In this document: positions 43,576 to 56,196 of the stretch, piece after piece
How positions within the stretch are numbered: the first letter of the stretch is position 1
How the letters are laid out: the number at the start of each line of letters is the position of its first letter
Source: Cycas panzhihuaensis
Lineage: Eukaryota; Cycadophyta
Direction: 5' to 3'
DNA length: 64,000 bases
Assembly (NCBI GenBank): GCA_023213395.1
Contig: CM041465.1
Coordinates: forward strand, 101,005,741 to 101,069,740
Position numbers and translations under genes: made by a program
Notes under the pieces: generated by a model
What the model was told of the DNA's origin: nothing
The model's database searches: none
What the model saw: the letters and a program-made list of their open reading frames with translations, nothing else

Positions 43576-44650
43576 GAATACCATAAGTGCCATCCCTACC
43601 CTTACCATTATCATTATCATCGTCCTAGTTTAGGCCCCCTCCCCAATCTACACCACCTACGTGTCTCTCTAGAGTGGTACACATTGGGGATTCTTACTTA
43701 TTTCCACCACCACATATCTATCCCTCTACAATAGCATCCATTAGGGCTATTTGCTTAACTCTATCTCTACCTCCTTCCTCTATTGCCTCCTCCTCTTTAT
43801 CAAGTGCCTAATACATGCTGATATAGGGTTAAGTAGTAAACTTATCCATCCCCATCACCCTCAACATCTTAGAAAATACTATCCTACAAATAAGCTTACC
43901 AAGTTTGAGCCTTCTAAATCTAGATTATCACCTATGAACTGAAGGGGCATTTGCATTGATGGCCCGAGGTCCTCCTTAAATTCGAACATACTAGAAGTTG
44001 TAAAAAGACTGATACTAGATTAAAGTATAATAGGAAAGGCTTCCATGCCTTATGGAATGAATTTGGTCTAGTTGGGCCCTCATATTATCCACTATTATTG
44101 AATCTTAATCTAGCCTTTCCCCTACCTTATACCTCTTCATAATATCCATCCATCTATTAGGAAACTTGGTAAGGTTCTAATAATAAGTAGTCCAAAATAA
44201 GATGGCAAAATAATTAGTTTTCATATTAGTAGAATAGAAGCACTAAATAGGTGACCTAAGTGGCCTCCATACCAATCTCAATAACCTCTCTTATAGAAGA
44301 ATCAAGCTATTATAGTGGGGGCTTAATAATTATTAGGAAGTAATTCCAACTCTAGTAGGGGTCTGCTACACGATAACTTAAGAATCCTCCTCACATCCTA
44401 AGGAATAATATGAAGGTCACCTACTAAAGGGAGATGAAAAACTTTCCATATTTAATCCTATATCTCCATAATATCAATCAAAAGAAGCTAGTTAGTCATA
44501 TACTATCATGACATGACCAACTAGAGTAGTCCACAATACCTCATAATAGCTTGCATATTATCATCCAGATCCTTAACATAGTTGAGCATAATCTACCCAG
44601 TGTTTTTGTAATTTATAACTATAACTACACTCTAAAATATGTGAAAATCA
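43576..44650 (-). pseudogene. Tat-C: antisense ORF with plant mobile domain, broken
   Basis: Minus strand at about 44,450-44,300 reads FHLPLVGDLHIIP, VRRILKLS and LELLPNNY, matching FHLLLVGDITVTPKDIQRIL, GELPSNN in Tat-B. Upstream text (TTGATTGATATTATGGAGATATAGG) matches the IDIMSH-DQRRYVFHLP block of Tat-A. The left end, 43,581-43,690, matches the TCATCATTGTC...CCACC low-complexity part of Tat-B (11,325-11,380). The frame is more damaged than in A and B, which fits Tat-C being the oldest of the three. Confidence 0.6.
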
Positions 44651-44789
44651 CAATCAAAATATCCTAAATATATTTATCTATGATAAATTTCTAAATTTTA
44701 ATTTTTTTCTCAAAAAATAAGCCTTTTTGCCTATTTTAACAGGCACTACAAAGAAACTTATTTCTATCATGGGTTAGGTTTTAGTCAAA

Positions 44790-45020
44790 ACCTATATAGT
44801 AAAGTATTTTATGGCACTACGAAGTTTAAGAATACTATGATACCACACAATTTATCATGGCACTATGAAGTTAGAGAAAGTTATGTTATCATAAAATGCA
44901 TCATAGTACCAAGGACTTTATAAAAGTCATAGTCCCATAGAATTAATCATAATATTATGATGAACTCTATGGTGTTATGATTTATAATAGTCCCCATCCT
45001 ATGATGAATTTTGCAAGACT
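44790..45020. repeat. Dyad-symmetric repeat cluster, Tat-C
   Basis: At least six runs of the theme ATGGCACTATGAAGTT, TTATGGTGTTATGA and ATAGTACCAAGG, in both orientations. Same position relative to the antisense ORF as in Tat-A and Tat-B, but with C to T and G to A decay. Confidence 0.6.
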
Positions 45021-45690
45021 ATATTTTTTTTTAATGCTTAAAATACACAAAAAATATATATATATATTAAATCAAAAAATTGATGTAATAAAAATGATTA
45101 AGGCATCAAAATACCTTAGTCTAGCCAGCTAAGGGTTTGATCAAATCCTATTTAGCCAAAATTTTAAATTTTAGGGTAAACTCCTAAAATTAGAAAAATC
45201 ATGAAAACTTAAAAATAAAATAATTTACAAGTTTAATCTTATCAGATTGGGTCCTCATTGGGTCAATAGCCTATTACAATCTTGATAAAGTAGATGACTT
45301 ATCAATCAGAGTCCTCATTAGCTTGTAATCTCCTCTAGAGCACAAAGGAGAATTTTTTCTAATTTCACCAATTTCCAACATTTAAATGTGAAAAGTGAAA
45401 ATAAAACAAATCAATAACATGTTTTCATAATGGTTGAAACTAGACTTCAACATGTCAAAATTTATCTTGATAAGATCTATTGGGTCATATTCTTTATTGT
45501 CTCCCTTCTTAAAGGTTAATTTATGCCATTGATATGGTAAGCTATTGGCATAATAAGGTTAAAAATTCCCTTTGAATTGCCATTAATAACATTTATTAAT
45601 GCACCATTAATATATTATATGATGTAAAAATTTATCCTAGGGAAACCCTTCCCAAACATCTTAGCGTTTATAGTGAAGAGGCTTATTTTT
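45021..45690. other. Unassigned stretch before Copia-3
   Basis: AT-rich; includes a TATATATATATA run at about 45,056. The first part is presumably Tat-C interior. The second RNase H expected here in Tat-C is not recognisable. A GATAAGATCTA match at 45,473-45,483 to the Copia-3 LTR is too short to define a left LTR. Confidence 0.35.
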
Positions 45691-45699
45691 ATTACTAAT

Positions 45700-47985
45700 C
45701 TCATTCCCATATACCACACAAGCCCTTTTCATCGAGTAATCCTTGGCACTCACATGAACCTTGGCTTAAGTGGGTTTTTAGGCACATGGTGTCTACTTGA
45801 GTGTATAAAGAGCTTTCTTGAGTCTGCAAACTAAGTGTTCTTATCCTAGAATAGCATAGCTTGGGGGTTGTTTCAAGAAAACCTCTTCTTTGAGCTCTCC
45901 ATTGAGGAAAGCACTCTTCACATCCATTTGGTAAATAGGCATCCAAATTGGGCTACTAGGGACATAATCAAATGAAATATAATCATGTTGGCTACTAGTG
46001 TAAAGGTTTCATCATAGTCAATTCCTTCTAGCTGTTTGAAACCTCTTACAATAAGGCAAGCTTTATGACACTCTACAGTGCCATTTGTATAGAACTTTGT
46101 CTTGTATAACCATCTACAGTCAATTGCTTTCTTCCTAGGTGGAAATTTAGTCAGCTCCTAAGTAGCATTTTTTAAAGTAGAATTCATCTCTTTATTAATA
46201 ATTTCTTTCTATTTTTGGTCTTTGATTGCCTCCTCAAACATGGAAGGCTTAGGAGCTTCAAGGACACATTCCATGAGGACAAAGTTTATAAAGTGTCTCA
46301 TCTTGGAAGGCCTCTTTACAACTGTAGGAGAAGGAGGAGCATCCTCTAAAAGTTGTTTTACCCACTTAGGAGATGGTTGAAAGTTGGTAGCTTCCATCTG
46401 AAGGTCATCAATTAAAATGGAAGGTAAATTTATGCTTACTTGAGTGGATGACAAAGAAGTTGTTAGAACTAATGATGGACCATGAGTGTAGGAGTAAGTT
46501 GGTACCAAAGTTTATCCAAGGGTCACTTGTGTCATGCCAACTTCATCTTCTACTATAATCTGAGATTGAAAAGTGGTTAATTCATGTGGTTCTTCTGTAA
46601 AGATTACATGCTATGTCACATAATCTTGGTTACCAATTGTGTTAAAGACTTTATAGGCTTTGCAACTAGGTACATAACCAAGGAAGATACACTCAAGACT
46701 CTTATCATCAAGTTGCTTTATATTATCCTTTGGGATGTGTTTGTATGGTGTGCATTTAAAGATCCTCAAGTGAGCTATAGATGGTTTTTGACTTGACCAA
46801 ACTTCTTTGGGAGTAATGTTCTTAACTACAACTATGAGACTTATGTTGGTTAGGTAAGTAGTCAAAGAAATGACATCATCCCAAAATCTAGTAGCAATAT
46901 TGGAAACACTAAGCATGGTTTTCCGTTTATTGATCAAAGTATGATTTATCCTTTAGCTACACCATTCTGCTAAGGTGTGTGAGGAATAACAAATTAGCAC
47001 TGGATGCCATGTTATTTTCAAAATTATTGAACTGATTTGAAATATACTCACCACTATTATTACATCTAAGGGTGTCGATTCTCATCCCACTTTCATTTTC
47101 TATAGTAGCTTTGAACTCTTTGAATCTGTCTAGGGCTTGATATTTGTTTCTTAAGAAATAGACCCACACTTTCCTTGAGAAGTCATCTATGAATATGATG
47201 AAATACTAGCTACCATTGAGAGATTAGGTGGACATAAGGCCAAAAATATCAAATTGGACTAACTCTAATGGTTGTGAAGCTATCCATGCATTCTTGGAAG
47301 GGAATTTTTCTCTTTATTGCTTCCCCTTTAGGAAGGCCTTATATATATTTCGATATCTCTTAATTTTGGGTAAGTCATATACTATTTTAAGCCCAGACAT
47401 GAGGTTTAAGCTTTGCATATTTGAATGACCTAGGCATTGATGCCATATGTAGTCTTTAGATCTATTTGTGATTACTTCATCTTTTGAATGGGAGCATTCT
47501 CCTAGTTCATGTATGTAAGGGGAATGTTCCTCAACTATATCCTTCCCCTTATCACATTGAGTTATGTTGGCCATTGAGTAGGATTCATGCTGAGGAGTAG
47601 TAGTAAGAGGAATACTATCTAGCATGTATAAGACACCATCTTCATGTCCTATGGCCATAAGTTTGCCTGTAGCATGATTTGTAATTCTGTAAATACCTTA
47701 GCTAAAGAGGATATCTAAGTTCTACTTATCTATTTGGCTGATAGAAAACAGGTTCATCTTCATACCAGTTACAAGGAACACATTATTGATATGGTGTATA
47801 ATGTTGGAGTCGTTTAATATGCTTAGCACCCTACTAAATTTGGTCATATTATAAGTCATGTTGTCCCCAAATATGACCATTTGAGTGTTGATCAATTAGA
47901 TCTCTTCCAATATTTTTTTAGAACATGTCATATGTCTTATTGTACTAGAATAAAAAATCCATGTGGTCTCATCAAGCTATGAAGA
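45700..47985 (-). pseudogene. Copia-3 pol: protease to RT, broken and truncated
   Basis: Protease: WIFYSSTIRHMT at about 47,975-47,940, where the family has WxxDSGATxHM, so the catalytic Asp is lost. GAG-pre-integrase: WHQCLGHSNMQSLNLMSGLK (47,448 on). Integrase: KVWVYFLRNKYQALDRFKEF, DTLRCNNSGEY (catalytic Asp gone), then ATRFWDDVISLTTYLTN and TPKEVWSSQKPSIAHLRIF, LGYVPSCKAYKVF. Linker with KMRHFINFVLMECV. RT N-terminus: [38 protein letters not shown] (46,120-45,990), QFGCLF, then a break near 45,900. No YVDD motif: RT is cut before its catalytic site. Confidence 0.78.
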
Positions 47986-48699
47986 TAGTCCTACAAAAAA
48001 TAGGTTATGGGAGGAGGAGTCCTAACCATCTCCTATGTTTCCATCTTGTTGTTGATTATACTATTGGTTCCTTTGATTCTTGTTTAAGAACCATTCCCTA
48101 TTTTAAGGTCTTTGTTCTTATGTAGGCCTTGAATTCTAATTGTGCTGATAGAATTAACCTTGAGGTTGATTTGATGGATCCTCTTGTGGTTGGAAAATGC
48201 CTTCTTGTTATTGAATGGGACCACCTTATTACTAATAAGGGTCTCCTTGTTTTGGAAAAGGGGCTCCTTAAGGAGGGCATGATCCTCCTTATTGATAAGA
48301 AGCTCCTTATCTTTGTTGATTGTAGCTAGGCCTCCTTAATGGTATGTGGGTGCTTCTTGTCGATAAATGGAAGATGGTTATTCATAACTAATCCATATTC
48401 TTGGCTCCCTTAGTTTTGCAAGAGTTATAAATCAGCATATCTTCTCTTGCATTCAACAAGTAGGTATCTAGATTTTCCATAGTAGAAGGTAGGTTACATT
48501 TTGTTTACTGTACTGGTTCTTTTAAGACCATCCTTATGGTTGATGCTTTGACTGTTAAGGCTACTAATTTAGATAGGAGGAGGAGGAGGTACCAACAAGA
48601 TGTTGTTGATTTGGCTATTGATGTGACTCTTATGATAGAGAGAGAGAGAGTCTAAGAGTTAAGTTAGGTCTTATTGCTGACTAAGTTATTGGACTACTC

Positions 48700-49380
48700 T
48701 ATTAATAGTCTTGCCCTTTTCTGAGTTTCAAGCTGCAAAGGCAAGAGCTGAGTCAAATGTCAATGTCACCGTTAATCAATTGAGAATATTTTACTCTCAA
48801 AGCAAAAGACCCTCAAAGGTTATGAAGTCTATCTTGGAATAGTTATCATGTAACTTTGAGATAAAGGAGTTGTATTCAATGGGTAAAATATTTATAATAC
48901 TTGATATTAGATCATAATTGGAAGGAGGCTTACCAAGGATAATCAATTGGTTTCTAATGGTTTTGACTTCGGTTAAATGGTTTTTAATATTTCTAATAAA
49001 AGACATGGTAAATAGGCAACCCTTAGGGGTAAGGGACCTTGATTCGTCCTTCCTCTCATGGAGGGAATAAAGTATGGTCCAAGCTTCATTTGATCATTAT
49101 ATTGTTTCAATGTTATAATTTACTTGGTCTTCAACCGCCAAGTGGAGGAAGGATAATGCTATGTTTTCCTTAGCTTTAAAGTTTACTAAAGCTATAGGAT
49201 TGGGTGGAATAATTTTAGTGGAGTCATTAGGATCTTAAGTGGGCTTAGGCATGGGTATATCCCCACTAATGTAGGCCTAATATTCATTTATGATAAGTAA
49301 GCTTTTGACTTATTTTTTCCATGGCATAAAGTTATTAATACCGTTGAGTTTGATGTTATTGAAAAGAAACATTTGTAATG
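48700..49380 (-). pseudogene. Copia-3 gag, broken
   Basis: Minus strand from about 49,378: KLNGINNFMPWKK (the usual KLNGxNYxxW start), SLLIINEY, ALSFLHLAVEDQVNY, SNEAWTIL, then MSFIRNIKNHLTEVKTIRNQ (49,006) and LGKPPSNYDLISSIINILP (48,940-48,880), the copia gag core. Stops at about 49,335 and 49,100 and at the end. The downstream zone 48,060-48,700 would hold the zinc knuckle, but none is readable. Confidence 0.72.
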
Positions 49381-49799
49381 TCATGTTTGAAAGGTTTTTA
49401 TATTTGATATTTTTAAATTTTTTATACAATGAGGTACTAGTCTACCTAAGTGGCTTCTAATCTAGAATTCTAAGGCTGGGGTCTCTAGGAAAGCTCTCGG
49501 TTGCTATCCTATCTAATAGTATCTGCCCATAAGTGGCAAACTAGGGACCTTATATATCAGTATGTGAGCTCAAGGGCTCAATATACCTCAGTATATGGGC
49601 TACTAAGAAGGTCTTAAGACCTCCCATGATTTATTTTCCCACCTATGCTAGTCTTTTACCAAATAATAGATCTAGTAGTGAAAACTTACTAACCAAGGCA
49701 CTCATCCCCCTAGGTCTAGCCTGGTCTTCAAACTCCAAAAGATAGGGTCTCCTCCTCAACCTACTACCTATTACACCTAATAGCCAATGATGTTCCTCA

Positions 49800-49960
49800 T
49801 CCAATATGAGTAGGCCAAGGGCATGTGCATAGTGGTAACTTCAAGGGTCTTAACCATTCCTCTTATAAGGCTGGAAATGGGGGTTCGATTTGAGAGTTAT
49901 CTTTTTATTATAAAAATTTAATTGTTTAAGTGAGTTTCTTACATAGAAGAGGTTTCTTTT
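49800..49960 (+). repeat. SINE-like, tRNA-derived segment
   Basis: RNA polymerase III box A-like GCATAGTGGTAACTTC (49,827-49,842) and box B-like GGGTTCGATTT (49,881-49,891) about 50 bases apart, as in plant tRNA-derived SINEs. A T-rich tail follows. No flanking duplication found by eye. A decayed tRNA pseudogene is the alternative. Confidence 0.4.
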
Positions 49961-51300
49961 AAAGTAATAAATAAAATTAAAAGGAAATAAAGAAAATTAA
50001 AATAATAAGGGTAGGTTTAAAATGCTCTTGATGGGCCAAGCTTTAAGAGTTAACATCTTCAACTTTTCAGGAGTAACACCAATATATGAGACATCACCAT
50101 GCACTTAATTAGCCTTAAAAATTAGAATTGAATAGTTGAAAATGATAAGCCACAACCTAATCTAGAAAAATAACCTCAAGTAAACTAAAAAATACTGGAA
50201 AAGGAAGGCTCAAATAGCTTAAATATAAGGGTTAACTTGAGTAGCTAATATCTCCTTCAAATTAGGTCCAAATCTAGTTAATTTGATTCTAAGATGTAGA
50301 GCTCTGAATCGTCTTTTTGGTACTTTAAACGGTTTGAAAAATAGATGCACGATTGAAGAGATATTATAAAAATAGTATAGGTACCTTTTTATGAATAAAA
50401 ATTAAATGAAAACAAGGTTAAGCCCCTTTTGGATTGGCCCCCGGTTACCTATAGGCCCCATGTGACCACTTGTTGACACTACTAGGGGGCTAGAAAACTT
50501 GAAGATTTATTAAAAAGAGCTAAATGCTTTTGCAAATTTAAAAAAATCAAATCTAACAAAATGAGATTTGAAATATGTATTTTATGAGGTCATATGAGAG
50601 TTAAATGTGACTAAATAAAGGAGCTTAAGGAAGATTTAAAGTGAGATTTAAATCAAATTTAATTTCATCTCACTAAAGTATTACATCTTATGATAAAATT
50701 ATGAAAAATTTTAATGATTTTTTGAGATTTGATGAATGCACGACATACGCATGAGGTACACACCTCCTAAGGAGCTTCAAGAGCTTAGAAACCCAACCAA
50801 AATGAACTCCGATTGACATGAAATTTTAGAGGAGGGGGCATAGGACATAGAGGAAGCTACTGGAATACATGACACTACAAATGATGCCCTAGATTGAGAG
50901 AATGAGGCTTCTGAAATGTGGGGTTCTCCATAGACCATACAATAAAGAACAAAGCCAAAAATAGTCAAAAACCACCTAAAAGCTCCTCTGTCAGTCATTG
51001 AAAATGGGTGTGAGGTTGCTACAAACACTAATAAAGTTCCAACAAGTCAAAAACATTAGAAATATAGTTGCGATAAGCAAAAAACATGATTTTTCATACA
51101 TTTTCTTTAGCAAAACTAAACAAAACCCTAGATGGATGCAAACATGATTTAGAATCTACTGTGTGAGGCTAAAATCTCTTGCAACCAGCTATGTATGAGA
51201 TTTAGCACTATAAAAAACCCTAGGTTTTCTATAAAATGTGAAGAAAATAAAGCAAAATAATCTTAAAATCACTAAAATACTCTAAAATCAGGCACGTACA
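49961..51300. other. Copia-3 leader
   Basis: Non-coding between the SINE-like segment and the primer-binding site. An 83-codon frame at 50,777-51,028 (minus) has no family resemblance. The interval 49,381-49,799 is likewise empty of recognisable genes. Confidence 0.4.
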
Positions 51301-51313
51301 AGCTCTGATACCA
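51301..51313 (-). other. Primer-binding site, Copia-3
   Basis: Minus strand TGGTATCAGAGCT, a full match to the initiator-Met tRNA type used by plant copia elements, directly joined to the LTR end. Confidence 0.85.
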
Positions 51314-51714
51314 TGTGAGAATGATAAGATCTAAATACGTATACCCTGATTCAAGTATAGTGATCAAACTATTGACAAATAATCAATAAGACAAGCAAAT
51401 AATCATAACAAATAAGCATGTAAATGTATGGGTGAATTTGCCACATCGTAGGTTCTCTCTCGGGCAAAGCTTCTGTGTTAATCACAATCTAACATGAACG
51501 TATAAGTATGCAAGGCAATATTTATAGCCTTCTGCTAATATTATAATGTAATGGGATAGGCTGACTTAATGGCATAAGAGGTGGACCTGACCTCACTATC
51601 CAATGTGATTAAATGACATTAGGGGTCCATTAATACATTATAAACATTAATTTATATAAATGATAAGAAAGGAGGAGATATTACAATGAATTAAAATTAT
51701 CATCTTGTAACACA
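51314..51714 (-). repeat. Copia-3 5' LTR
   Basis: 401 bp, minus strand TGTGTTACAAGATG ... CATTCTCACA. The flank TGCCT follows at 51,715-51,719; no matching left flank was found because the other end is truncated. Confidence 0.75.
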
Positions 51715-51734
51715 TGCCTAAAGAGGTTCTACTA

Positions 51735-54700
51735 CCAAGGGGATAAATATTTCCCATAGTTTAGAAAAGGTTCATCCATCTCAATATAGGTGGTCTCAAG
51801 GTATGTGTTTATGTAAATTTTAATTTAATTTTGAGCCTTAATAAATATGTTTACTAATGTTTTACTATTGTTATAGTGTTTTTAGTTGTTTATAATTCTC
51901 ACTTTAGTCAATGGCATAAATGAATTATCCACCCAAATTTATAGATTATAGAATAATCTTTAAATTCCCTTAATAACACTTTTATGCCTTTATTTTCATT
52001 TGATTGGTTATTTTTTTTACTTTACTTATCCTTTTAGGTGTTTCATCCTTTAAGTTTTGTATTTTGGTTTATCTTCTTCTATAGCGTGAAGAAAAATATC
52101 CATCTCATGATGAATCCTATTATCTTATGAAGTATTATATCTATTACATCATGAATTTTATACCTAAAGCTATTTTGGGATTTATAGTAGTACTATAGAG
52201 TTCTTTATAGTATTGTAGAATTCATGAACTTTATGGTTCTTTAAAATTCTTTGTGGTGCCACAAAATTCTTTATAATATGACTATCATCCTTTGAAAAAT
52301 AAAACTTGTGCACTTTGTCATGTATTTCACACTGTTTTACTCAAATTTTAAAATAGAAAAAGCCAATTCAAAAGTTAATTCTCCATTTTTTCCAAGAGAA
52401 AAACCTCTTCAACAAGTTGCCATTAAAGGCAAGTCTAATCTGAGGACCAAGAGCTTATAGTTTTGGCACATGGTTTTCATCAAAACCATGGGCCCTAAAA
52501 CCACTAGAGGGACATCATTCCTCACTGATAAATAGCCCCACATTTCATGAAATTAGTGGAGGTCAATTCTAGTAACATTATATTATTGAAATATTATTAG
52601 AATTTGTTCACAATCATATAGACCTTAATGTTTCCTATTGAATTTTGAAGTTGAGCATTAGAGTTAGAATCATTCATGTATCAAGGAGAGTTATCTCATT
52701 GGAATCTAAGAGATAAGAGCCACAACAACCATTTGGAGATTTAGAAACATCCTACACTATTATGCTTATCCACTTTTTCATTCTCAATTTCTTTGGTTTT
52801 CAATATTTTTATTTGGTCAACATTCTTATCATTTGGTTTCTCCATGCTTAACCATGTTTGTTATATTTTTGTCTCTTTAGAAGTGTTCCAAAGGGTTTTG
52901 AAGATTTATTAGCTTTTGTTGAGCTTAGATGTGGTGGTAATTCCATCATCTCTAAGACTCGCAATACTATTAGATTTAAGTATCAATAAATTTATAATTT
53001 ATAATATATATATTAGCTAGATTCTTCATAGATTTTTTGATATAGTTACATGGTATTAGATAACTAATATTAGTAAGTGGCAGACACATTTTTAAACTCA
53101 TCTTATTATAGGTAGTTAATCCTGAAAGCAACTTGGAGATTCTTTTCTCCTCATTCATCTTATCCATAAATTGGCACATACATGTAATGCAATGGAAGAA
53201 TTGCTAGAATCATTAAAAAATATGCATTTTTAATTTGTGTTGCAAGTTAAGTTTTTAGTAAATTTAGTTTATTAATAAACATTTTTTTACATAAGCTAAT
53301 TTAGCAAGTAAAAATATTACTGAATTTTTCCTAGATTTGTTGTATATTACGCACGCTCTATTTGTTTATTATTTTGCCCTATTAGATGATTCTAAAAATG
53401 TGGTGAGCAAAATAAAAAAATAATGAAAAAACAAAGAGAAGCAAATTACTTTTAAGATTAAGAGTGCTACTAGGTGTTCCTCATTTTCTCTTGCTTTACC
53501 CAATTTTATTTTAAAAAGAAAAATATTAAAAAGATTTTCCTTTTCTTTCACTTATTTACTTTTGAAAGAGAAAGAGTTGGTTTGATTACTTGCATGAACA
53601 TGCATATGCCTACTCTCCCATCTCTTGAATTTTAGCATAATTAAAAATGTAAAAACAGAAAAGTAGAAAGGAACCATCATTTTTGCATCTACATTGCATT
53701 ATTGCTTTAGCATGCTCTTGTAGGTAGGCTAAGTAGAACAAAGGCATTTACACTTATTGCAAGTCCTTGAATCCATGGGGATAAAGGTTTGATTCTAGGG
53801 CAAGGTTCTATGTTGTTTTCATTTAATATAAATTACATATAGATGTATTATAATATATTGTAATATGCTCATATAATTTCTTTAGGGTAGGGTCTTCTCT
53901 CACTAATATGGGGCTATTTTCTTGCTACTTGAATTTTATCATTGAATGAGAGGAATAGTCTACTGCCTTAGGTGAATCAATCCTTCTAACCTATGTTTTC
54001 AATAGCTTAATAGAGGGTAGTTGTCTTAACCATGTGCTCATGCATGTGGTCTAAAGAGCTAAGTGAACTTCATTCATCCATTTAAGAGTGATGACCTTTA
54101 TCTTATTCATCTCTTAGAAGCTTGAGGCCTATTGGAGTTGGATGTAAGCTTTGCTAAACCACTTCACTATCATGTGGAATGGGTTATTGGTATTGGCAAG
54201 TCCTCACTATCTTATCCACAAGTAACTACATCTTATAGTCTTCATTCCTTCAGGCCTCTTACTCTAATCGATTCTTTCCCTTTATTTCTAGATTGGGTCT
54301 ATCACTTAAGTTAGTTTAGTTAGGTTGGGTTAAGATAGGTTAGCCTCTTAGAGGAGATAATTATATAGGAATAGGAAGGCACATTAATTATATAGACGAT
54401 TAGAGCACACATGTCTTAACAAATCTTTTAGACTTAGAAAGATTTTATTGGGTGTTATTTAGTCCTTCTAAGGACATCTATTATTAATTTAGATTGATTT
54501 TATTTATTTTCTTATAGTAAATTATACATCTTTCTTCTTTCTCATTTATTCATTATTGCCTCCTTATTTGCTTGCTTACATCTTTGAGTATTAAGTGAGT
54601 TGTTTAGATGTTGTTCTTAATCACTTATCCTCTTATTTTTTGAGTATAAGCACACATCCGTTTCACCCCTATATTAGGTTTCCCTTTTTGTCTCCACTTC

Positions 54701-54900
54701 AAGTGTCTAAGAGGCATACAATTGACCTCAAGTAAGAATTTGAGATCATCCCTTCCTACCTGGTCTTTTATCTTGGATCGGTTACTAGGTTATATTTTGA
54801 CCTCCCATTCCTACTCCTCATCATTTAATTTGCTTATAATATTATATTTATATCATCTTGATTAAAGCTTCTACAATGATTTAATTTCTTAACAATATGA
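51735..54900 (+). repeat. Tat-C polypurine tract and 3' LTR (right end uncertain)
   Basis: TCTACTACCAAGGGGATAAATATTTCCC at 51,728-51,755 matches the polypurine tract and LTR start of Tat-A (TCTACTTCCAAGGGGGTAGTATTTCCC). LTR start taken as 51,748. Inside, 52,080-52,330 repeats the decayed dyad theme (TATGAAGT, GGTGCCACAAAATTC) as in the Tat-A/B LTRs. The rest to about 54,900 has no gene; its right end cannot be fixed by eye. A frame at 54,132-54,314 is not recognisable. The stretch 54,900-55,587 shows nothing clear. Confidence 0.5.
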
Positions 54901-55587
54901 TTAAATTAACTATATACGTTATGAAAAAAAATTAGAATATTTGAGTTGATTCAAATTGGTAAGCCTAGGCATTTACATTTAAAGTTTAAAGTCAATTTTG
55001 TGTAAGTGTATAAAATTCTAGAATCTACTACAATCTTTCTCCTTATGCCTTATAATATCCTTAACTCCTCATCTACCATCTTGTAGTCCCATTTTTAAAT
55101 AAAATTTTAATTTGTAATGGTGTCTCACATCCCACAATGAATTACATTTCATATCCTATGCCAAATAATGTTCTATCTCTAATCTTCATGTTGCGGATAT
55201 CTCCTTCCTTGACATTTAGTATTGTTTTAAATATCATGCAGGTTTGCCCCAAGATATACCCTTCTCCTTGTGTCTTTTTTCATGTCTAAGCCCAATCTTG
55301 TGTTTTCACCTATTCACATCTTAGCTTGACACTCAAATAATCATATAGTCTTTGCAATATTACAATTCCTTGTGGGATTTTTCTTTTTCTTTTTATGAAT
55401 TTAGATTTAAGTCCAAGTTAGAATCATTGTTAACTTCATCTTATCAATTCAAAATTTAAATTTTAATGTTAATAATAGGTGTGGAAAAGTCATTTACTAT
55501 ATTCAACTTGTGGTTACTATAATATTTCCTAAGATATCAAATTATTCTTAATATTCTTAGTAATTAGTGTAGGAAAATAATGCAGGC

Positions 55588-56005
55588 CCAAATAACTCTG
55601 ATACCAAATAAAGGAAATAATATTTTCAAGGAGAACAGAGCATAACATAAATTAATCTTCAATCCACTAATACTTCAATATATGAATGTTGCATAAACTG
55701 AAAACTCATTGTATTCAATCCATGTTGTTGAGAAGAGCAATACAAATGTTTCAATATTGGCAGTGTCTAAAGACACCAGGGTTGCACACCCCTCAATATT
55801 TATAATTTTGGGAGAGGAGGGAAACTCCTCAACCCCTGAAATTTAAATTATAATAAAATAATACTAACTTAACTCAAATTAATATTAACTTACCTACACA
55901 TGTTGAGCACCTACATGTATAAATTGAAGATGATGAGGTGTGCTCTTCTGGTTAGAAGGTGGTAGTGGAGTGATGATAATTAACTCCAACATTCTCCCCC
56001 TTAAT
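55588..56005 (-). repeat. LTR flanked by PBS and polypurine tract, minus strand
   Basis: LTR about 55,609-55,991; on the minus strand it starts TGTTGGAGTTAATTATC. It is preceded (right) by the polypurine tract AAGGGGGAGAA (55,992-56,002) and followed (left) by TTTGGTATCAGAG, a primer-binding site (55,596-55,608). One LTR having both signals means it is shared by two copies in tandem, or comes from a one-LTR circle. No second LTR copy was found to 61 kb on the right or to 55 kb on the left. Confidence 0.65.
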
Positions 56006-56196
56006 AGTTATCATGAACACTTGTATCTTCTCCTTGAATTTATGGAATTTGTATTTGAAAAAAACTTTAAAATTCTGATCTTTATCAACTCTTCTCATTC
56101 TTATAGCCACATATGTCTCTTTACCATGGAATGATGTAAAAAACTGTAAGTAAATGATGCTTGATTTATACAAAAAAAAACAGTTACAACTTTAAC

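Larger units (their letters stand above)
45691..51714 (-). mobile_element. Copia-3: Ty1/copia element, minus strand, 3' end missing
   Basis: Right (5') LTR 51,314-51,714 (TGTGAGAATG ... TTGTAACACA on the plus strand), with a perfect primer-binding site TGGTATCAGAGCT on the minus strand at 51,301-51,313. Gag starts near 49,380 and pol follows to about 45,700, where reading stops inside reverse transcriptase; the rest of RT, RNase H and the 3' LTR are missing or unrecognisable. The leader between primer-binding site and gag is unusually long (about 1.9 kb) and holds a SINE-like segment. The element sits in Tat-C a few bases before its polypurine tract. Confidence 0.78.

Noticed and set aside
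45458-45700. Possible left LTR of Copia-3
   Set aside because: Only an 11-base match (GATAAGATCTA) to the right LTR; ends and polypurine tract do not fit.
53750-53830. Box-B-like GGTTTGATTCTAG
   Set aside because: No box A at a fitting distance and no repeat seen; within the presumed Tat-C LTR.
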